Origin: Branchipolynoe longqiensis | Taxonomy: Eukaryota > Annelida > Polychaeta > Phyllodocida > Polynoidae | Direction: 5' to 3' | NCBI GenBank assembly: GCA_030323885.1 | Contig: JASIRB010000588.1 | Span: 127,001-191,000, forward strand | Length of the DNA: 64,000 nucleotides | Shown here: positions 22,299 to 33,949 of the stretch, one piece after another | Numbering within the stretch: position 1 is the first letter of the stretch | How the letters are laid out: each line of letters opens with the position of its first letter | Position numbers and translations under genes: made by a program | Notes under the pieces: generated by a model | What the model was told of the DNA's origin: nothing | The model's database searches: none | What the model saw: the letters and a program-made list of their open reading frames with translations, nothing else

Positions 22299-22737
22299 TT
22301 AAAGTTGCATAGTCCGATAAAAGCAGCAATATTTTTATCGTATATATCTGACTTAGATATTTGTGGACTTATTAAAGTCGCATAACCCGATGAAGCATCA
22401 ATTTCAAAACAAAAAAAAACAAATAGATTTTATTACACATATCCTACTTAGATATCCATGCACTTATTACGCATTTGTTGTCACATGGAAGGAAATACTG
22501 AGCCAATTTAATAGAACCTGTTTACTGTAGAAGCTTATGAGTTATGGTGTCATAGATTTGACATGGTTGCCAAAACTAATTTTAAATGTTTACACTTCGA
22601 ATATCTCAAATTTTAGCCAGCTTTAAGATAAAGGTTACTTCAAACTAAAGTAAGATGGATTATAACAATCGATTTAACAGCTTTCTCGCAGAATATATAA
22701 CAGAAACTCAAAACCGTCGGACTATGCAACCTCAAGT
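22299..22737 (+). mobile_element. TTAA-family MITEs in tandem
   Basis: A left-end fragment starts at 22299 and is cut at 22372, where a fuller copy (TTAA then agtcgcataacccgatg) begins and runs to gtcggactatgcaacct at about 22735. Confidence 0.7.
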
Positions 22738-22752
22738 AATCGGCAATTGTTT

Positions 22753-23427
22753 ATTAAAGTTGCATAGTCCGAGAAAAAAAACCATAACATTTTTATCCTA
22801 ATCTGACTTAGATACTGGTGCACTTATTAAGCATGTGTTACTATATAGATAGGTGTACTAAGTTTAATTTAACAGGCCATGTTACTACTAGACGGGATGG
22901 CCGAATGAGTTAGAGCGTCCGTCTCCCGTGTTGGTAGAACGTGGGGTCGTGGGTTCGAACCTGGGTCAAGTCAAACCAATGACTTAAAAATTTATACTTG
23001 TCGCTTCCTAGCCTGGCACTTGGCATTATTAGGATAGGACAAGGACTGGTTGGCTCAGTGTCAGGATAATGTGACTGAGTGAGATATCAGGTCATGGTGC
23101 TGGTGGCCTGGTCTTCCAGTGGGGCAGCACTATAAAGTCGTCATGAGTGCGCACTGTCGCAAGTCGGCACCCGTCCTGATATGACCTTAGATGTTGCTAG
23201 GACGTAAAACCACAACAAACAAACAAACAAACCTGTGGAGTCAGAGTTTTGACAGGTATGCCTGAAATTAATTTAGCATGTTTACATTTCAAATATCTCC
23301 CAAGTTAGTCATTTTGAATTACAGTTACTTTAAACAAAAGTAAAGCAGGTTATACAGATCAACTCAATATATTTATTTCAGAAGATGACAGAAACTCAAA
23401 CGCATCGGACTAAGCAACTTTGAAGTT
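22753..23427 (+). mobile_element. TTAA-family MITE split by SINE-1
   Basis: The left part is 22753-22890 and the right part 23232-23427, ending catcggactaagcaactt. Confidence 0.7.
22891..23231 (+). mobile_element. SINE-1 copy, subtype with GACGGGATGG head
   Basis: The head gacgggatggccgaatgag continues to a B-box-like gggttcgaacc; the tail ends in repeated aaac. Confidence 0.85.
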
Positions 23428-23576
23428 ACTTAATGTGATGAAACCATAAGAGTTGACCTTACTTATAATACAACTTAAGTGTTTGGGCAGTTGTATATGT
23501 TACCATGTAACAAATAATTCATAACATGACAACTATTGCCACGGTGTGCCCAAGTTTGCAGTGTAACTGTGTGAAG

Positions 23577-23888
23577 AACGTAAATCGGTTAAACCAAACG
23601 ATCGGTTAATCCAAACTTTTTTCGGCGGCCCGGCAAAATACTACCATTTATCATATAAAAAAGTTGGTTAAACCGAAGTCGGTTAACCCAAAGTATTTGT
23701 TAATCCAAACAAAATTGTCGGGCCCCAGGCCACTTCTGGTACGGTTAAACCAAACTTTCATGTGGTCATAAGGTCATCTGAGACTTTTTTATATGATAAA
23801 TGGTCGTATTTTGCCGGGCTGCCGAAAAAGGTTTTGATTAACCGATTGTTTAGTTTAACCGAGCTTGGTTTAATGGGGTTATACTGAA
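23577..23888. mobile_element. pogo/Tigger-like foldback MITE, copy 1
   Basis: The arms carry ggttaaaccaaacgatcgg, and cggcggcccggcaaaatac is mirrored near 23815. The right end is ggttatactg. The left tip is truncated. Confidence 0.65.
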
Positions 23889-23984
23889 TATACATAAAAA
23901 CAATCATCAAAGTGTCCACACATATTGTATATTGTATTCGTAATGCACCCGCGTTTTTGCCAAAGCCAAGTCAAAGTCGAAGCC

Positions 23985-24040
23985 AAAGCTCGGTTAAACC
24001 AATGATCGGTTAACCCAAACTACTATATCATTTATTATGA
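23985..24040. mobile_element. Fragment of the pogo-like MITE holding an empty TTAA site
   Basis: aaccaatgatcggttaaccc at 23998 onward is the unoccupied counterpart of the site filled at 43299-43653. Confidence 0.65.
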
Positions 24041-24149
24041 ATATAAAATATATATAAATTAAGAATGCCTTCTAATGTTCCGGTCGGTATCCTTCTGACA
24101 CCGATCCTCACATACCAAACTAACTCGATATACTGACAGTAGGTCATTC

Positions 24150-24480
24150 TCTTGCAGGTATAGCAATACCTCAGGGAGTTTGACGCCCCTGCCTTGCAGA
24201 GTCGTAAACCACTGCCTTGTGGTACAGGTCCTTGACAGAACCGAAGGCTAAGGGAGCAAACCCTAAACAGAAAACCATGTCACTGTGGCAGCATTAAGGG
24301 CGGTTGATGTATGGAACTCCCAACATCTCCCGACCAGCCACTGCAGGGACAAATAGTTTTGCGCCTGTCTTGACATGTTCTTGCCGGTGTGAAACCTCTA
24401 TTTTCTCCCTGAGAGAGTACCACTGGTAACTTGCAAAAGCCAGCAGCACTTCAACACTTTTGCAGGCAGCTTTCATGAAA
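24150..24480 (+). repeat. 320-bp dispersed repeat, copy 2
   Basis: It matches 19966-20310 almost end to end and leads into a LINE tail. Confidence 0.65.
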
Positions 24481-24484
24481 TGTA

Positions 24485-24590
24485 CAACCGCACAAAAATG
24501 GAGAGCGGCAGTCAAGTAATGAAAGCAGTCTTTGTCGCATCGCGACCGACAGCATGAGGATGATGATGATGATGAGGTCATTCTCTGCAC
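24485..24590 (+). mobile_element. LINE 3' tail
   Basis: ggagagcggcagtcaagtaa and tcgcatcgcgaccgacagc followed by a GATGAT run match the 3' end of the LINE at 44216-45411. Confidence 0.7.
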
Positions 24591-25127
24591 CCCGCCGAAT
24601 CTGACTCTTAACCAACTGAACCCAACGGTCACTCGCTTTTCAGTTTAATAATCAAATTAAGCGTCGTCAATAACATGATTAAACCCCTTTTCCCCGCACT
24701 TGCTGAATGTGAAACGGATATACATATTCTCCATATTACATGCCGGATCCCAGTTCAGGTTTCCCTCCCCAACACCATCACTCCGCCATCAGCCCTACAT
24801 CAATGGGACACAGCGCCTGCTTTTACTAACACAACCATTTTCACATTTTTCGTGGAGGGGGGAGCGGGGAGCTTGTGGTCAAACATCATCAGCAATTATG
24901 CGCCACTTCTGATGTAACTGACATTAATTTGATATTATATTGTTGATGGAATAGAAGGGCATGTGTGACTAAGTGCTCAGACGCCGCGTGTTCCGTACGT
25001 ATTTAGGTTAACGGCATCACATGAGTCGATGACCAGTTTGTAAAAGGGGGCACAGGAAGCCGATCGGTCAGATTGGTGTCACACCAATTTCCTTTGTCAT
25101 TATCGGCAATTTCTCGCCCACTCCTGT
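24591..25127. other. No recognised feature
   Basis: I see no exon with credible splice sites and no named repeat here. Confidence 0.4.
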
Positions 25128-26250
25128 ATCTAGCCCTCCCAACGCGCCACCCCAACACCAACCCAGCACCACTAGAGCATCACCCCAGCACTGCTACAGC
25201 ACCACTACAGCGCCACCCCAACATCACTACAGCACCACCCCAACACCACTACAGCAATACCCCTGCACCACCCCATCACCACCCCTGCACCACCCCAGCA
25301 CCACTACAGCACCACTACAGCACAACCCCAACACCACTACCACACCACCCCAACACCACTACAGCAATACCCCTGCACCACCCATCACCACCACTGCACC
25401 ACCCATCACCACCCTAGCACCAACCCAGCCGCACCCTTGCACCACCCCAGCATCACTACAGCATCACCTCAGCACTGTCCAGTACCACTTCAGCACCACC
25501 CCAACACCACTACAGCAATACCCCTGCACCACCCATCACCACCCTTGCAGACCCAGCACCACCCCATCACCACCACCTGCCCCACCCCTGCACCACCCCA
25601 GCACCACTACAGCACTACTACAGCACCACTACAGCACCACCCCAACACCACCTCAGCACCACCCCAACACCACTACAGCAATACCCCTGCACCACCCATC
25701 ACCACCCTTGCAGACCCAGCACCACCCCATCACCACCACCTGCCCCACCCCTGCACCACCCCAGCACCACTACAGCACTACTACAGCACCATCACAGCAC
25801 CACCCCAACACCACCTCAGCACCACACCAACACCACAACAGGAATACCCCTGCAACACCAATCACCACCCCTGCACCACCCAGCATCATCCCTGTACCTC
25901 CCAGCACCACTACAACACCACCACAGCACCACTACAGCACCACCCACCACTACAGCACCACTACAGCACCACCCCATCACCACCACCTGCCCCACCCCTG
26001 CACCACCCCAGCACCACTACAGCACTACTACAGCACTACTACAGCACCACTACAGCACCACCCCAACACCACCTCAGCACCACACCAACACCACTACAGC
26101 AATACCCCTGCACCACCCAGCATCATCCCTGTACCACCCAGCACCACTACAACACCACCCCAGCACCACTTCAACACCACCCACCACTACAGCACCACTA
26201 CAGCATCACCCCAGCACCACCCTGCACCACTCCGGTAACACCCCAGCAAA
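25128..26250. repeat. 1.1-kb CAC-rich degenerate minisatellite
   Basis: Units such as cagcaccactacag and caccccaacaccac repeat throughout, with higher-order blocks of 100-300 bp (gcaatacccctgcaccacc recurs). The strand is almost free of G. Open frames of His, Pro and Thr across it are by-products of composition. Confidence 0.85.
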
Positions 26251-26251
26251 A

Positions 26252-26535
26252 AAAGTAAAAGTAAAGCTTGTTTTATTTAACGACGCCTCTAGAGCACTTT
26301 GATTTTCGTCAAACATATGGTCCGTCTGCTGCTGATAAGCAGCAAGGGATCTTTTATATGCACTTTCCCACAGACAGGACAGCACATACCACAGCCTTTG
26401 ATGAACCAGTTGTGGACCACTGGTTGGAACAGAAAATAGCCCAAACTGCAAATGGGTCCACTCAGCAGGATTGACAATACGATAACCGACACCTTCACAG
26501 GTGCACATCCTACCACCTGAGCTATGTCCTGCTCC
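26252..26535 (-). mobile_element. SINE-3, mollusc-type tRNA-headed SINE
   Basis: The sequence cttgttttatttaacgacgc, then caagggatcttttatatgca and ccacagacaggacagcac, matches a SINE I recall as abundant in gastropods and bivalves. The tRNA-like head is at the right in reverse (gagcaggacatagctcagg). This is the best clue to the organism group. Confidence 0.7.
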
Positions 26536-26622
26536 TCTCCAGCACCACCCAGCACCATCCCCCGCGCAAACAGCACCAACCTTGCAATTATCTCCATTAT
26601 CTCTATTATCTCTAACATATTG

Positions 26623-27404
26623 CCCTGGGCCCGTATGCACCAATCGGGGATAGGCTTAGCCAGAGGTAAGGCTCTAGCCACGGATAGCTACCTCAGGGTA
26701 GCGGGGGGTTTGAGAAAGGTGTGAATCGGTATGCACCAATGTTTTAGCCGCTGCGGATAGCTAACCGTGAATTTATTTATAGATTTGGGAATTCCCTCCA
26801 GTCGACAATATGTTTACTTTACACTCTTCGATTCGAAAATATTAATATCGCTGCCGTTACGGCATCAGCGTTAATCTCGCTTCGATGTTAGGGTTAATTT
26901 AATGAAATTTCATGATTTGAGTACGTAATTCTGTTAAATATGATCGCATTGAATAGTTATAGGCATAATATATTTGCGGCGATTCGGCAGTGACGGCGGC
27001 GGCCATGTTTAGTTGACGTTGGACAGTATGGATATTGATGTCGCTGCGGCGGCGGCGATTTGTTTACTTTACGTTCGTCGATTCGAAAATATTAATATCG
27101 CCGCCGTTACGGCATCAGCGTTAATCTCGCTTCGATTTTAGGGTTAATTTAATGAAATTTCACGATTTGCGTATGTAATTCTGTTAAATACGATCGCATT
27201 GAATAGATTGAGACCCACACACGCACACTAACAGCACCGGCAAGCAGTTAAACCTGACTTCAAGTCAGGGTAGCTTAGCCGAGGCTACGGTCGGCGGTTA
27301 GCCCTAACTCCGATTGGTGCATACCAAATTTTCACATTTAGCCCTGTGGGGATACCTTAACCGTGGTTAAGGCCCTAACCCCGATTGGTGCATACAGGCC
27401 CAGG
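26623..27404. mobile_element. Foldback element, CCTGGGCCCGTATGCACC family
   Basis: The left end cctgggcccgtatgcacc mirrors the right end ggtgcatacaggcccagg. Inside, a block of about 145 bp occurs at 26809-26953 and again at 27061-27204 with few changes. Confidence 0.7.
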
Positions 27405-27407
27405 GGG

Positions 27408-27583
27408 TGATGAAAATGGGAAATATTGCAACTAGAGTAGGAATCGAACCCACATCTCTCGCATTCCGGGCCAGTGTGCTAACCATTACACCACATAGAC
27501 TCCCTTATGTCACCACCCTATCCACACCTACCGGTCTATGTGGCTCCATGCCTCAGATGTCAGTGCAGGCTACTGCACTCGTC
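27408..27583 (-). mobile_element. Partial, diverged copy of the tRNA-bearing terminal repeat
   Basis: Most of one terminal repeat is present with the tRNA-like segment, plus gacgag from the adjoining purine tract at its sense 5' side. The sense 3' tip is cut by the neighbouring foldback element. Confidence 0.65.
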
Positions 27584-28180
27584 ATATATAGGTCATATGA
27601 AGACAGGCCGAATCTGTTAACACAATAACATGCTAGTATACCTAAATATATCAACAGAAGAGGATGCGGATAAGTATAAGTATAAGTATAAACATCGAAA
27701 GTCTATAGAAACGCACGTCAGGAGGAGTTCTGCAATAATTCACCAGATGGCAGCACCGTGACCATCACATTGTCGCCGTGAAGCTATCGACAGTTTCCTA
27801 TGCATCTATTACTAACCAACATGTATCTGAAGGAGTTGTGATGATATTGATAGCAATAAGGGCTATGCTCGTGACAGAAAATGAGATAGACATTCATAAG
27901 CTTTGTCTAAAATTAGTTTTTAAAATGAAAAAAAATGAAATCCTCTAAGAGCATGATATTGATAAGAAATAAGTGGCAGGAGGTATGTGCTGTTGTAAAT
28001 TGATAGTCGGGTGTTTTGAATATGTCTGGAAAATCGTACGTCGGCTTGTTACTTTATAGACTGTTTGACGTCTGCAAATTGTAGAATTTGTACTTGGTTG
28101 GTGTTACATAATAATTATCGGGACTATTGGTTGTAGACTCATTGAGCGAATGGGGCGTCAAGCTATGAAAGAGACTTGTT
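27584..28180. other. No recognised feature
   Basis: A short taagta microsatellite lies at 27672-27690. Nothing coding is recognised. Confidence 0.4.
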
Positions 28181-28412
28181 TGGTGGGGTTTTACGTCCTA
28201 GCAACATCTATGGCCATATCAGGAGTGACCACGAAAACGACCGACGGTAGCCTTGGATGTCACTGCTTGCATACATACAGATCCTTATAATGGTGACCTG
28301 GTATTCAAGGGGCAGCACTATAAAGTCACCATGAGTGCGCACTGTCACAAGTCAGTACCCTTACTGATATGACCTTAGATTTGCTAGGACTGAAAACCAC
28401 AACCAACAAACA
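28181..28412. mobile_element. Inverted pair of SINE-1 fragments
   Basis: A reversed tail at 28181-28227 (ggttttacgtcctagcaac) faces a forward 3' half at 28289-28412. Confidence 0.65.
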
Positions 28413-28662
28413 ATATATATATGATGTTCATAATTATACAAGTGTAATTATATATTTGGAAATAGGTCTGCACAAATTTGTGAGAACTACGTGGCTGACA
28501 TATATTTCCATTATATAATTATTTCATCGTATTTTATATAAATGATTATATATATGGAATATAAGATTGATATGCTTCTAGATGTGGATTTACACATGTG
28601 CATACTAGTTGTCGTGGCTGAACAAATTTAATATGTCTTAAAGTAGTGGCAAGGGATAAAGG
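28413..28662. other. AT-rich, no recognised feature
   Basis: Several atata-rich short stretches are present and no gene is seen. Confidence 0.4.
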
Positions 28663-28712
28663 TTGTTGTTGGAGCTTTACGTCCTGGCAACATCTAAGGT
28701 CATATCAGGACG
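28663..28712 (-). mobile_element. SINE-1 tail fragment
   Basis: ttgttggagctttacgtcc through catatcaggacggg, then stops; consistent with a 5'-truncated insertion. Confidence 0.65.
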
Positions 28713-28812
28713 GGAGGGATAAAGGACGGGCACGACATAGAACTGGGGAAAAGTACAAACATTAAAAACAGTAAATGTGCTTAATAAATATGTAGTGACA
28801 CCAGACCTGCTT

Positions 28813-29372
28813 ATAAGCCGTGTTTACACGGGCAATTGTAAAGCGAATTAGACAAAGCGATTTATATGAAGCGAAGTAGTGGCGCGTTTACACGCACCGA
28901 GTTTGAAGGTGGAAATCGATATCTGTGCATGAGCAAGTCCAGACTAACCAGCGCCAGTTTGGGTTTGTCGACGTCGCCACGAGAGAGTGTGGGTTCGACC
29001 TAGATATGTATGGACTGAATCGTATTGGTTTGGAACGGTCAAAACTTCTGCTGGGCAGTGAAACCCTAAAAATAAATGATGAAAAAAATATCTGTGCACA
29101 GCTAGCGGTTTCATAGACCAAATTATATAATATGCGCTTTTGATCGACCGGAAAATCAACAAACTCAGGTCTCGACTGCGCATGCGTGTGAGGTGGTTAA
29201 GCTAGTTCGCTTTATATCAACCACCTCGCGAGGTGGTTTACATAAAGTGAATCATATGAATCGAATCAGCCCTAAACCGCTTCAGTGGCGCGTTTACACG
29301 GCGAATGTGAGGCGAACTAGGCAAGGCGCGTTATATGAACCGACTTAACTCGCCCGTGTAAACATGGCTATA
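28813..29372. mobile_element. Foldback family with conserved core, copy 2
   Basis: The ends ataagccgtgtttacacg and cgtgtaaacatggctat are inverse complements. The core at 28980-29130 closely matches the other two copies. Confidence 0.8.
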
Positions 29373-29387
29373 GACTACACCGCTCTC

Positions 29388-29428
29388 CCCTACCACCCCC
29401 ACCACCCCCACCACCACCACCACCACTG
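29388..29428. repeat. CCACCACC microsatellite
   Basis: A pure C/A run of ccacccccaccacc-type units. Confidence 0.85.
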
Positions 29429-29639
29429 CAGGGGACGAGTCACCTGTTATACTCAACCAACAAGTGATCACATGACCAGCCCGCCCTGTTAGGCCAGGGT
29501 AGTTAACAGCCCGCGACTCAGGTCTCGGGGTCAGGCCATGATGAGTGCCTGACCTCTCAGGGGAATCAAATCTGTACCGACACTCGGGTGTTTGTGTGTT
29601 TCTTTACTTCTTCAGTTCCGAGGTTCACGTCGGACAGCC

Positions 29640-29990
29640 AACCTCATCGCAAATATACAAAATAAATAACTGCAAGGGTCATTGGGGCACCATAGATGAC
29701 TTTGCAACCAGATTTCTCCATTTTTGGCTCTTTTCCACTGCCCTCTGGGACTCGCCAAATTCCAGGCCTGTCCATTCCTTGATGTTGTCGTCCCACCTCT
29801 TCCTGTGTACGCCTTATCTACTTCCCCCTTTCACTGTGCCTTGCAAGATGGTTTTGGGCAGACCTGATCAAAAGGAAATATGACCATACCACTGAAGTTT
29901 GAATCTTTTTATGACCATCAGATCTTCGCGTGATCCAATTACCTGCTGGATGTTGGCACAGACTTCCTCGTTCATACCATGGTTTTTGTA
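29640..29990 (-). mobile_element. LINE fragment: C-terminal end of an endonuclease/RT ORF
   Basis: On the minus strand the frame reads NEEVCANIQQVIGSREDL, then RFKLQWYGHI, a stop, then LPKTILQGTVKGG, another stop, and DDNIKEWTGLEFGESQ and WRNLVAKSS. This order (K-R/L-x-W-Y-G-H, then K-x-I-L-x-G-x-x-x-G, then I-x-E-W-T-G-L) is the usual C-terminal end of many animal non-LTR retrotransposon proteins. The stops and truncation show it is dead. It marks old LINE activity in the region. Confidence 0.7.
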
Positions 29991-30118
29991 TGAGATGTGT
30001 AGAGCTCTACTAATGTAACCATATACAATTGGATGTGTGTAGTTTTAAACTGTCCTGGTTACTGGACATGTCAGCATGTAATGGCTGAGGGTGAAACTTA
30101 AGGTAACCACTAAATGAT

Positions 30119-30285
30119 AAGTAGTAGTAGTAGTATTATTAGTAGTAGTAGTGTAGTAGTACTAGTGTAGTAGTAGTGTAGTAGTAGTCTAGTAGTAGTA
30201 GTGTAGTAGTAATGATGTAGTAGTAGTTTGTTTGTTGTTGTTTTACGTCCTAGCAACATCTAAGTAGTAGTAGTAGTACTAGTCC
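30119..30285. repeat. TAG microsatellite containing a SINE-1 tail
   Basis: tagtag runs are interrupted at 30228-30262 by the reversed SINE-1 tail (gttgttttacgtcctagc) and then resume, so a very short SINE fragment landed inside the array. Confidence 0.7.
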
Positions 30286-30539
30286 GTCATGAGCGGTGGC
30301 AGTCTCAAATTCCAGCTGTTTTATTTTTAGTAGTTTTGAAAAGTAGGAGAAATTTAACTGTCTTTTAAGAATAGCCATAATACCAAATAAAGATACCTAT
30401 ATGGCTAGTCACGTATCAGTTGTATCAGGCCAGCCAGGCAGTTGGACATCGGAATAGATATCATTACATAGCATGTGATATCAATTAATACGATTTAGGA
30501 AATTAATAAGCCCGCTTATATAAAGGAGCATGTCTACAC

Positions 30540-30956
30540 TTAGATAAAGGATTCACCCAGTACTCGCAGTATGCGGGTGAAGACCATTATATAAAAACGG
30601 TCGAAAAATCGGGTTAATGAAATGAGTCTTTATGAGAGCCTAATTTCACAATCTAAGAAGCAACATTTGTTCTTTGTATATGTCTTCATATTTCCCCGCT
30701 ACCTTTGAGTTGAAAAATATAATAAAACATCTGGTTTAAATAAGATTTAAAAGTGAAATCGACGGCGTTCTATGGCTGCCATCTTGTCTTTTTGCATTCT
30801 CTCCCATTTCACCAACTCTGTGCCGATATAAGTAACCATTTGACACTGGAGCCAGGCATTGTACTTCCTGTTCCATACTAAAGCTATTTTCGCCCGTATT
30901 TACACTACGTTGTCGTTCACCCATGTACTACAAGTACCGGGTGAATCTTTTATCTA
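30540..30956. mobile_element. hAT-like MITE, copy 1
   Basis: The ends tagataaaggattcaccc and gggtgaatcttttatcta are inverse complements. GTCTACAC at 30532-30539 and 30957-30964 is an exact 8-bp target duplication, typical of hAT elements. It shares about 415 bp with 40128-40535 and 56957-57375. Confidence 0.85.
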
Positions 30957-31022
30957 GTCTACACTAAGTGTGTAGCGATTGAGAAAGTAGAGTAGGTACT
31001 AACATCCCTAGAGTGAATTACA

Positions 31023-31338
31023 GTTGGTTGGGTGTTGGAGTTTGACATCCTGGCAACATCTATGGTCAGATCAGGAGGGGTACCGACTTGTGACAGTCTG
31101 CACTCATATCTCCTTATAGTGCTGCCCCACTGGGAAATCAGGCCACAAGTACCATGACCCTATATCCCTCTCAATCACATTATCCAGTCATTGCCCTATC
31201 CTATTAAGGCTGAGCGCCAGGCTAGGGAGCAATAAGTATCAATTTTGTAAGTCATTAGTTTGATTCGATTGGGATTCGAACTACCGACATTCCTCACAGG
31301 AAGCCTGCGCTCTACCGACTCGGCCAGGACTTCCGGTA
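31023..31338 (-). mobile_element. SINE-1 copy
   Basis: Tail ggttgggtgttggagtttg through head end cggccaggacttccggt, diverged. Confidence 0.75.
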
Positions 31339-31430
31339 ACCATATCTGAGCATAGCTGCATGGCTGCATGACTGCATGACTGCATAGCTGCATGGATGAA
31401 TGGCTGCATGGCTACATAGCACCCACACCA
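31339..31430. repeat. Short GCATGACT tandem
   Basis: Units of about 9-10 bp (ctgcatgac, ctgcatggc) repeat between 31355 and 31415. Confidence 0.7.
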
Positions 31431-31504
31431 AACTGCAATAAATGCTCGATAGGTCTAGGTTTTTAGAAAATTTTATATTTTCATCCGAGTATGCAGCTTT
31501 AAAT
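31430..31504 (-). mobile_element. TTAA-family MITE end fragment
   Basis: It ends ttttcatccgagtatgcagc followed by TTTAA. Confidence 0.55.
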
Positions 31505-31827
31505 AACGATGCTAATTATATGGATTGATGTGTGCACTTGAAAAGGATCGAATTACTCAACACAACATACCAGAAGAGTGTGTCAGTCCCAGCAACTAAA
31601 TGATAACCCGGTTATACAGGGCGAAACAATGCAAACAATGTAAAGACTATTGAGATTCTGGTGGTGTAAAAGGTGTTTACTTGTGTGTATTTTGTTGCTA
31701 TATCCCATAATCAGAATGTATGTGCAGCTCACAGACCATGCTTAGTGTGTGTTTTTGGTGACCTACTTATTACATGTATTTCTGACCTAGTTAGAGAATG
31801 ACAGTAGAACGTGACATGTCATCCACA

Positions 31828-32460
31828 AGGTTTTCTTTTACTTGTGCGTGTATCGGGATGCGTTTGTAAAATTTAAACAATAAACCTTTTCTTTGACTTG
31901 TGCGTGTATCGGGACACGTTTGTAAAATTTAAACAATAAACCTTTTCTTTGACTTGTGCGTGTATCGGGACACGTTTGTAAAATTCAACCAATAAACCTT
32001 TTTTTTTTAATGTATGGGTGTATCAGGACACATTTGTAAAATTGAACCAATAAACCTTTTCTTTTACTTGTGCGTGTATCAGGACGCATTTGTAAAATTG
32101 AACCAATAAACCTTTTCTTTCACCTGTGGATGTATCAGGACGCATTTGTAAAATTGAACCAATAAACCTTTTTTTTCACCTGTGCGTGTATCAGGACGTA
32201 TTTGTAAAATTGAACCAATAAACCTTTTCTTTTACTTGTGCGTGTATCAGGACGCATTTGTAAAATTGAACCAATAAACCTTTTCTTTCACCTCTGCATG
32301 TATCAGGACGCATTTGTAAAATTGAAGCAATAAACCTTTTCTTTTACTTGCGCGTGTATCGGGACATGTTTGTAAAATTGAACCAATAAACCTTTTCTTT
32401 TACCTGTGCGTGTATCGGGATGCATTTGGTTTGTAAAATTGAACCAATAAACCTTTTCCA
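31828..32460. repeat. 56-bp minisatellite, about 11 copies
   Basis: The unit contains cttgtgcgtgtatcgggac, then gtttgtaaaattgaaccaat and aaaccttttctttta. The first spacings are exactly 56 bp. Adjacent units share variants (aaacaat early, gaaccaat later), showing stepwise expansion. Confidence 0.9.
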
Positions 32461-32474
32461 CATAGCATGCATAG

Positions 32475-32803
32475 TGTTGTTGTTTGTCGTTGCCTTACGT
32501 CCTAGCAACATCTAAGGTAATATCAGGATGGGTACCGACATGTGACAGTGCACACATATGGCAACTTTATAGGGCTGCTCCACTAGGAGACCAGGCTGCC
32601 AACATCATGACCCGATATCCCATAGTCACATTAACCTGATACTGTGCTAACCAGTCCTTGTCCTATCCTATTAACGCCGAGTGCCAGGCTAGGTAGCGAC
32701 ACGTTTCAATTTTCTAAGTCATTAGCTTGTCTCGATTTGGATTCGAACTCCCGACTTTCTTCACGGGAAGCCTGCGCTCTACCGAATCGGCCACCAAGTC
32801 CGC
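32475..32803 (-). mobile_element. SINE-1 copy, full length
   Basis: Tail tgttgtttgtcgttgcctta through the head end ggccaccaagtccg. Confidence 0.8.
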
Positions 32804-32811
32804 TCACATAC

Positions 32812-33575
32812 GCAGTGAGCTTCCACCAATAACATTAGTTGTTGCCACTACCATTAGATGGCAGAATGGTATAAGAAATCCTCTATTATACCATTTCCAC
32901 AGAGGCTGCTGCACGTTGGTAGTGGAACTCCTTTATAATACCTTTTCCACAGAGCATTCCGTATGTTGAGCTGCTACCCACCACATGAGTTCTAGCCACT
33001 GACGTCATATGGCGGATTGGTGGTGGAAATCTTCTCTAATACCTTTTCCCTGAAGCATACTGCACAGTGAACTGCTACCAACAAAAGTGGTTCTTGCCAC
33101 CGCCAGTAGACAGAATTTGGTTGGTGAAAATCCTCTCTAAGATCTTTGTCACAGAGCCTACTGCACAGTGCTACAAATCTAGTGATTCCAACTGCCGCTC
33201 GAGGCAATAGACCCTTTCCACCAAACCTACTGTACTACACATTGGACATTAGTTCCTCTATTGACATTAAAGGGAAGGGTGGTGGTGGATGTCCTCCATA
33301 AGACCCTTTACACAATGAGCTTCTACCCACAAAATTAGTTCGCCCCACTGCCACTAGAGGGATGATTGGGCATTGAAATCACAGATAAGACCTTTTCCAT
33401 GAAGCCTATTACACAATGAGTTTCTACATACAACATTAGTTCTTGCAACTGCCATCAGAGGGATTATTAGTTGTTGAAATCCTCTATAAGACTTTTTTTT
33501 CCATAGAGCCTACTGTAAACTGAGCTTCTATAAATAATATTACAATCAGAAGGCGGGTTGGTGGTGGAAATCATC
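32812..33575. repeat. Degenerate tandem repeat of about 95 bp
   Basis: Words like ttagttcttgccactgcc, ggtggtggaaatcctct and accttttccacagagcc recur about eight times at spacings mostly between 88 and 100 bp. Confidence 0.75.
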
Positions 33576-33949
33576 TATTACAGATGTATTCATTCAAAAC
33601 TAGATAGCATATCTGAATAATAATTTATTCTATAAATGTAGCCTGATTGCCTCATTGTCGTATAAATAATTGGCGTAATTCTGCTTTTGGCGGGTTATGT
33701 GTTAGATGCGGTCTTATATTGTATACAATATCGGTAATCGGGCCAAAATGGACACTTAACAACAAGATGGAGGTCCCTCAAAAACATCATCATTCATAAC
33801 AAATAGGAGCATGTGTTGTAATGCTTTTGCTCCTCCCCCCTTCCCACATCCACCTCTCCCACTTTCACCCCTAACTGTCACTGGGCGGGTAAACCCTATG
33901 CTTTTTTTTCTTGAAGATTTATACTGCGTATTATGGATAAGTTTGAATA
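33576..33949. other. No recognised feature
   Basis: Unassigned sequence with a C/T-rich patch near 33830-33870. Confidence 0.4.

Noticed and set aside
25128..26250. CRISPR array
   Set aside because: Unit length is variable and short with no repeat-spacer alternation, and the context is animal genomic DNA.
25437..26258. 273-codon open frame rich in His, Pro and Thr
   Set aside because: It is the translation of the CAC-rich tandem array. Other frames are open too, and there is no domain or splice support.
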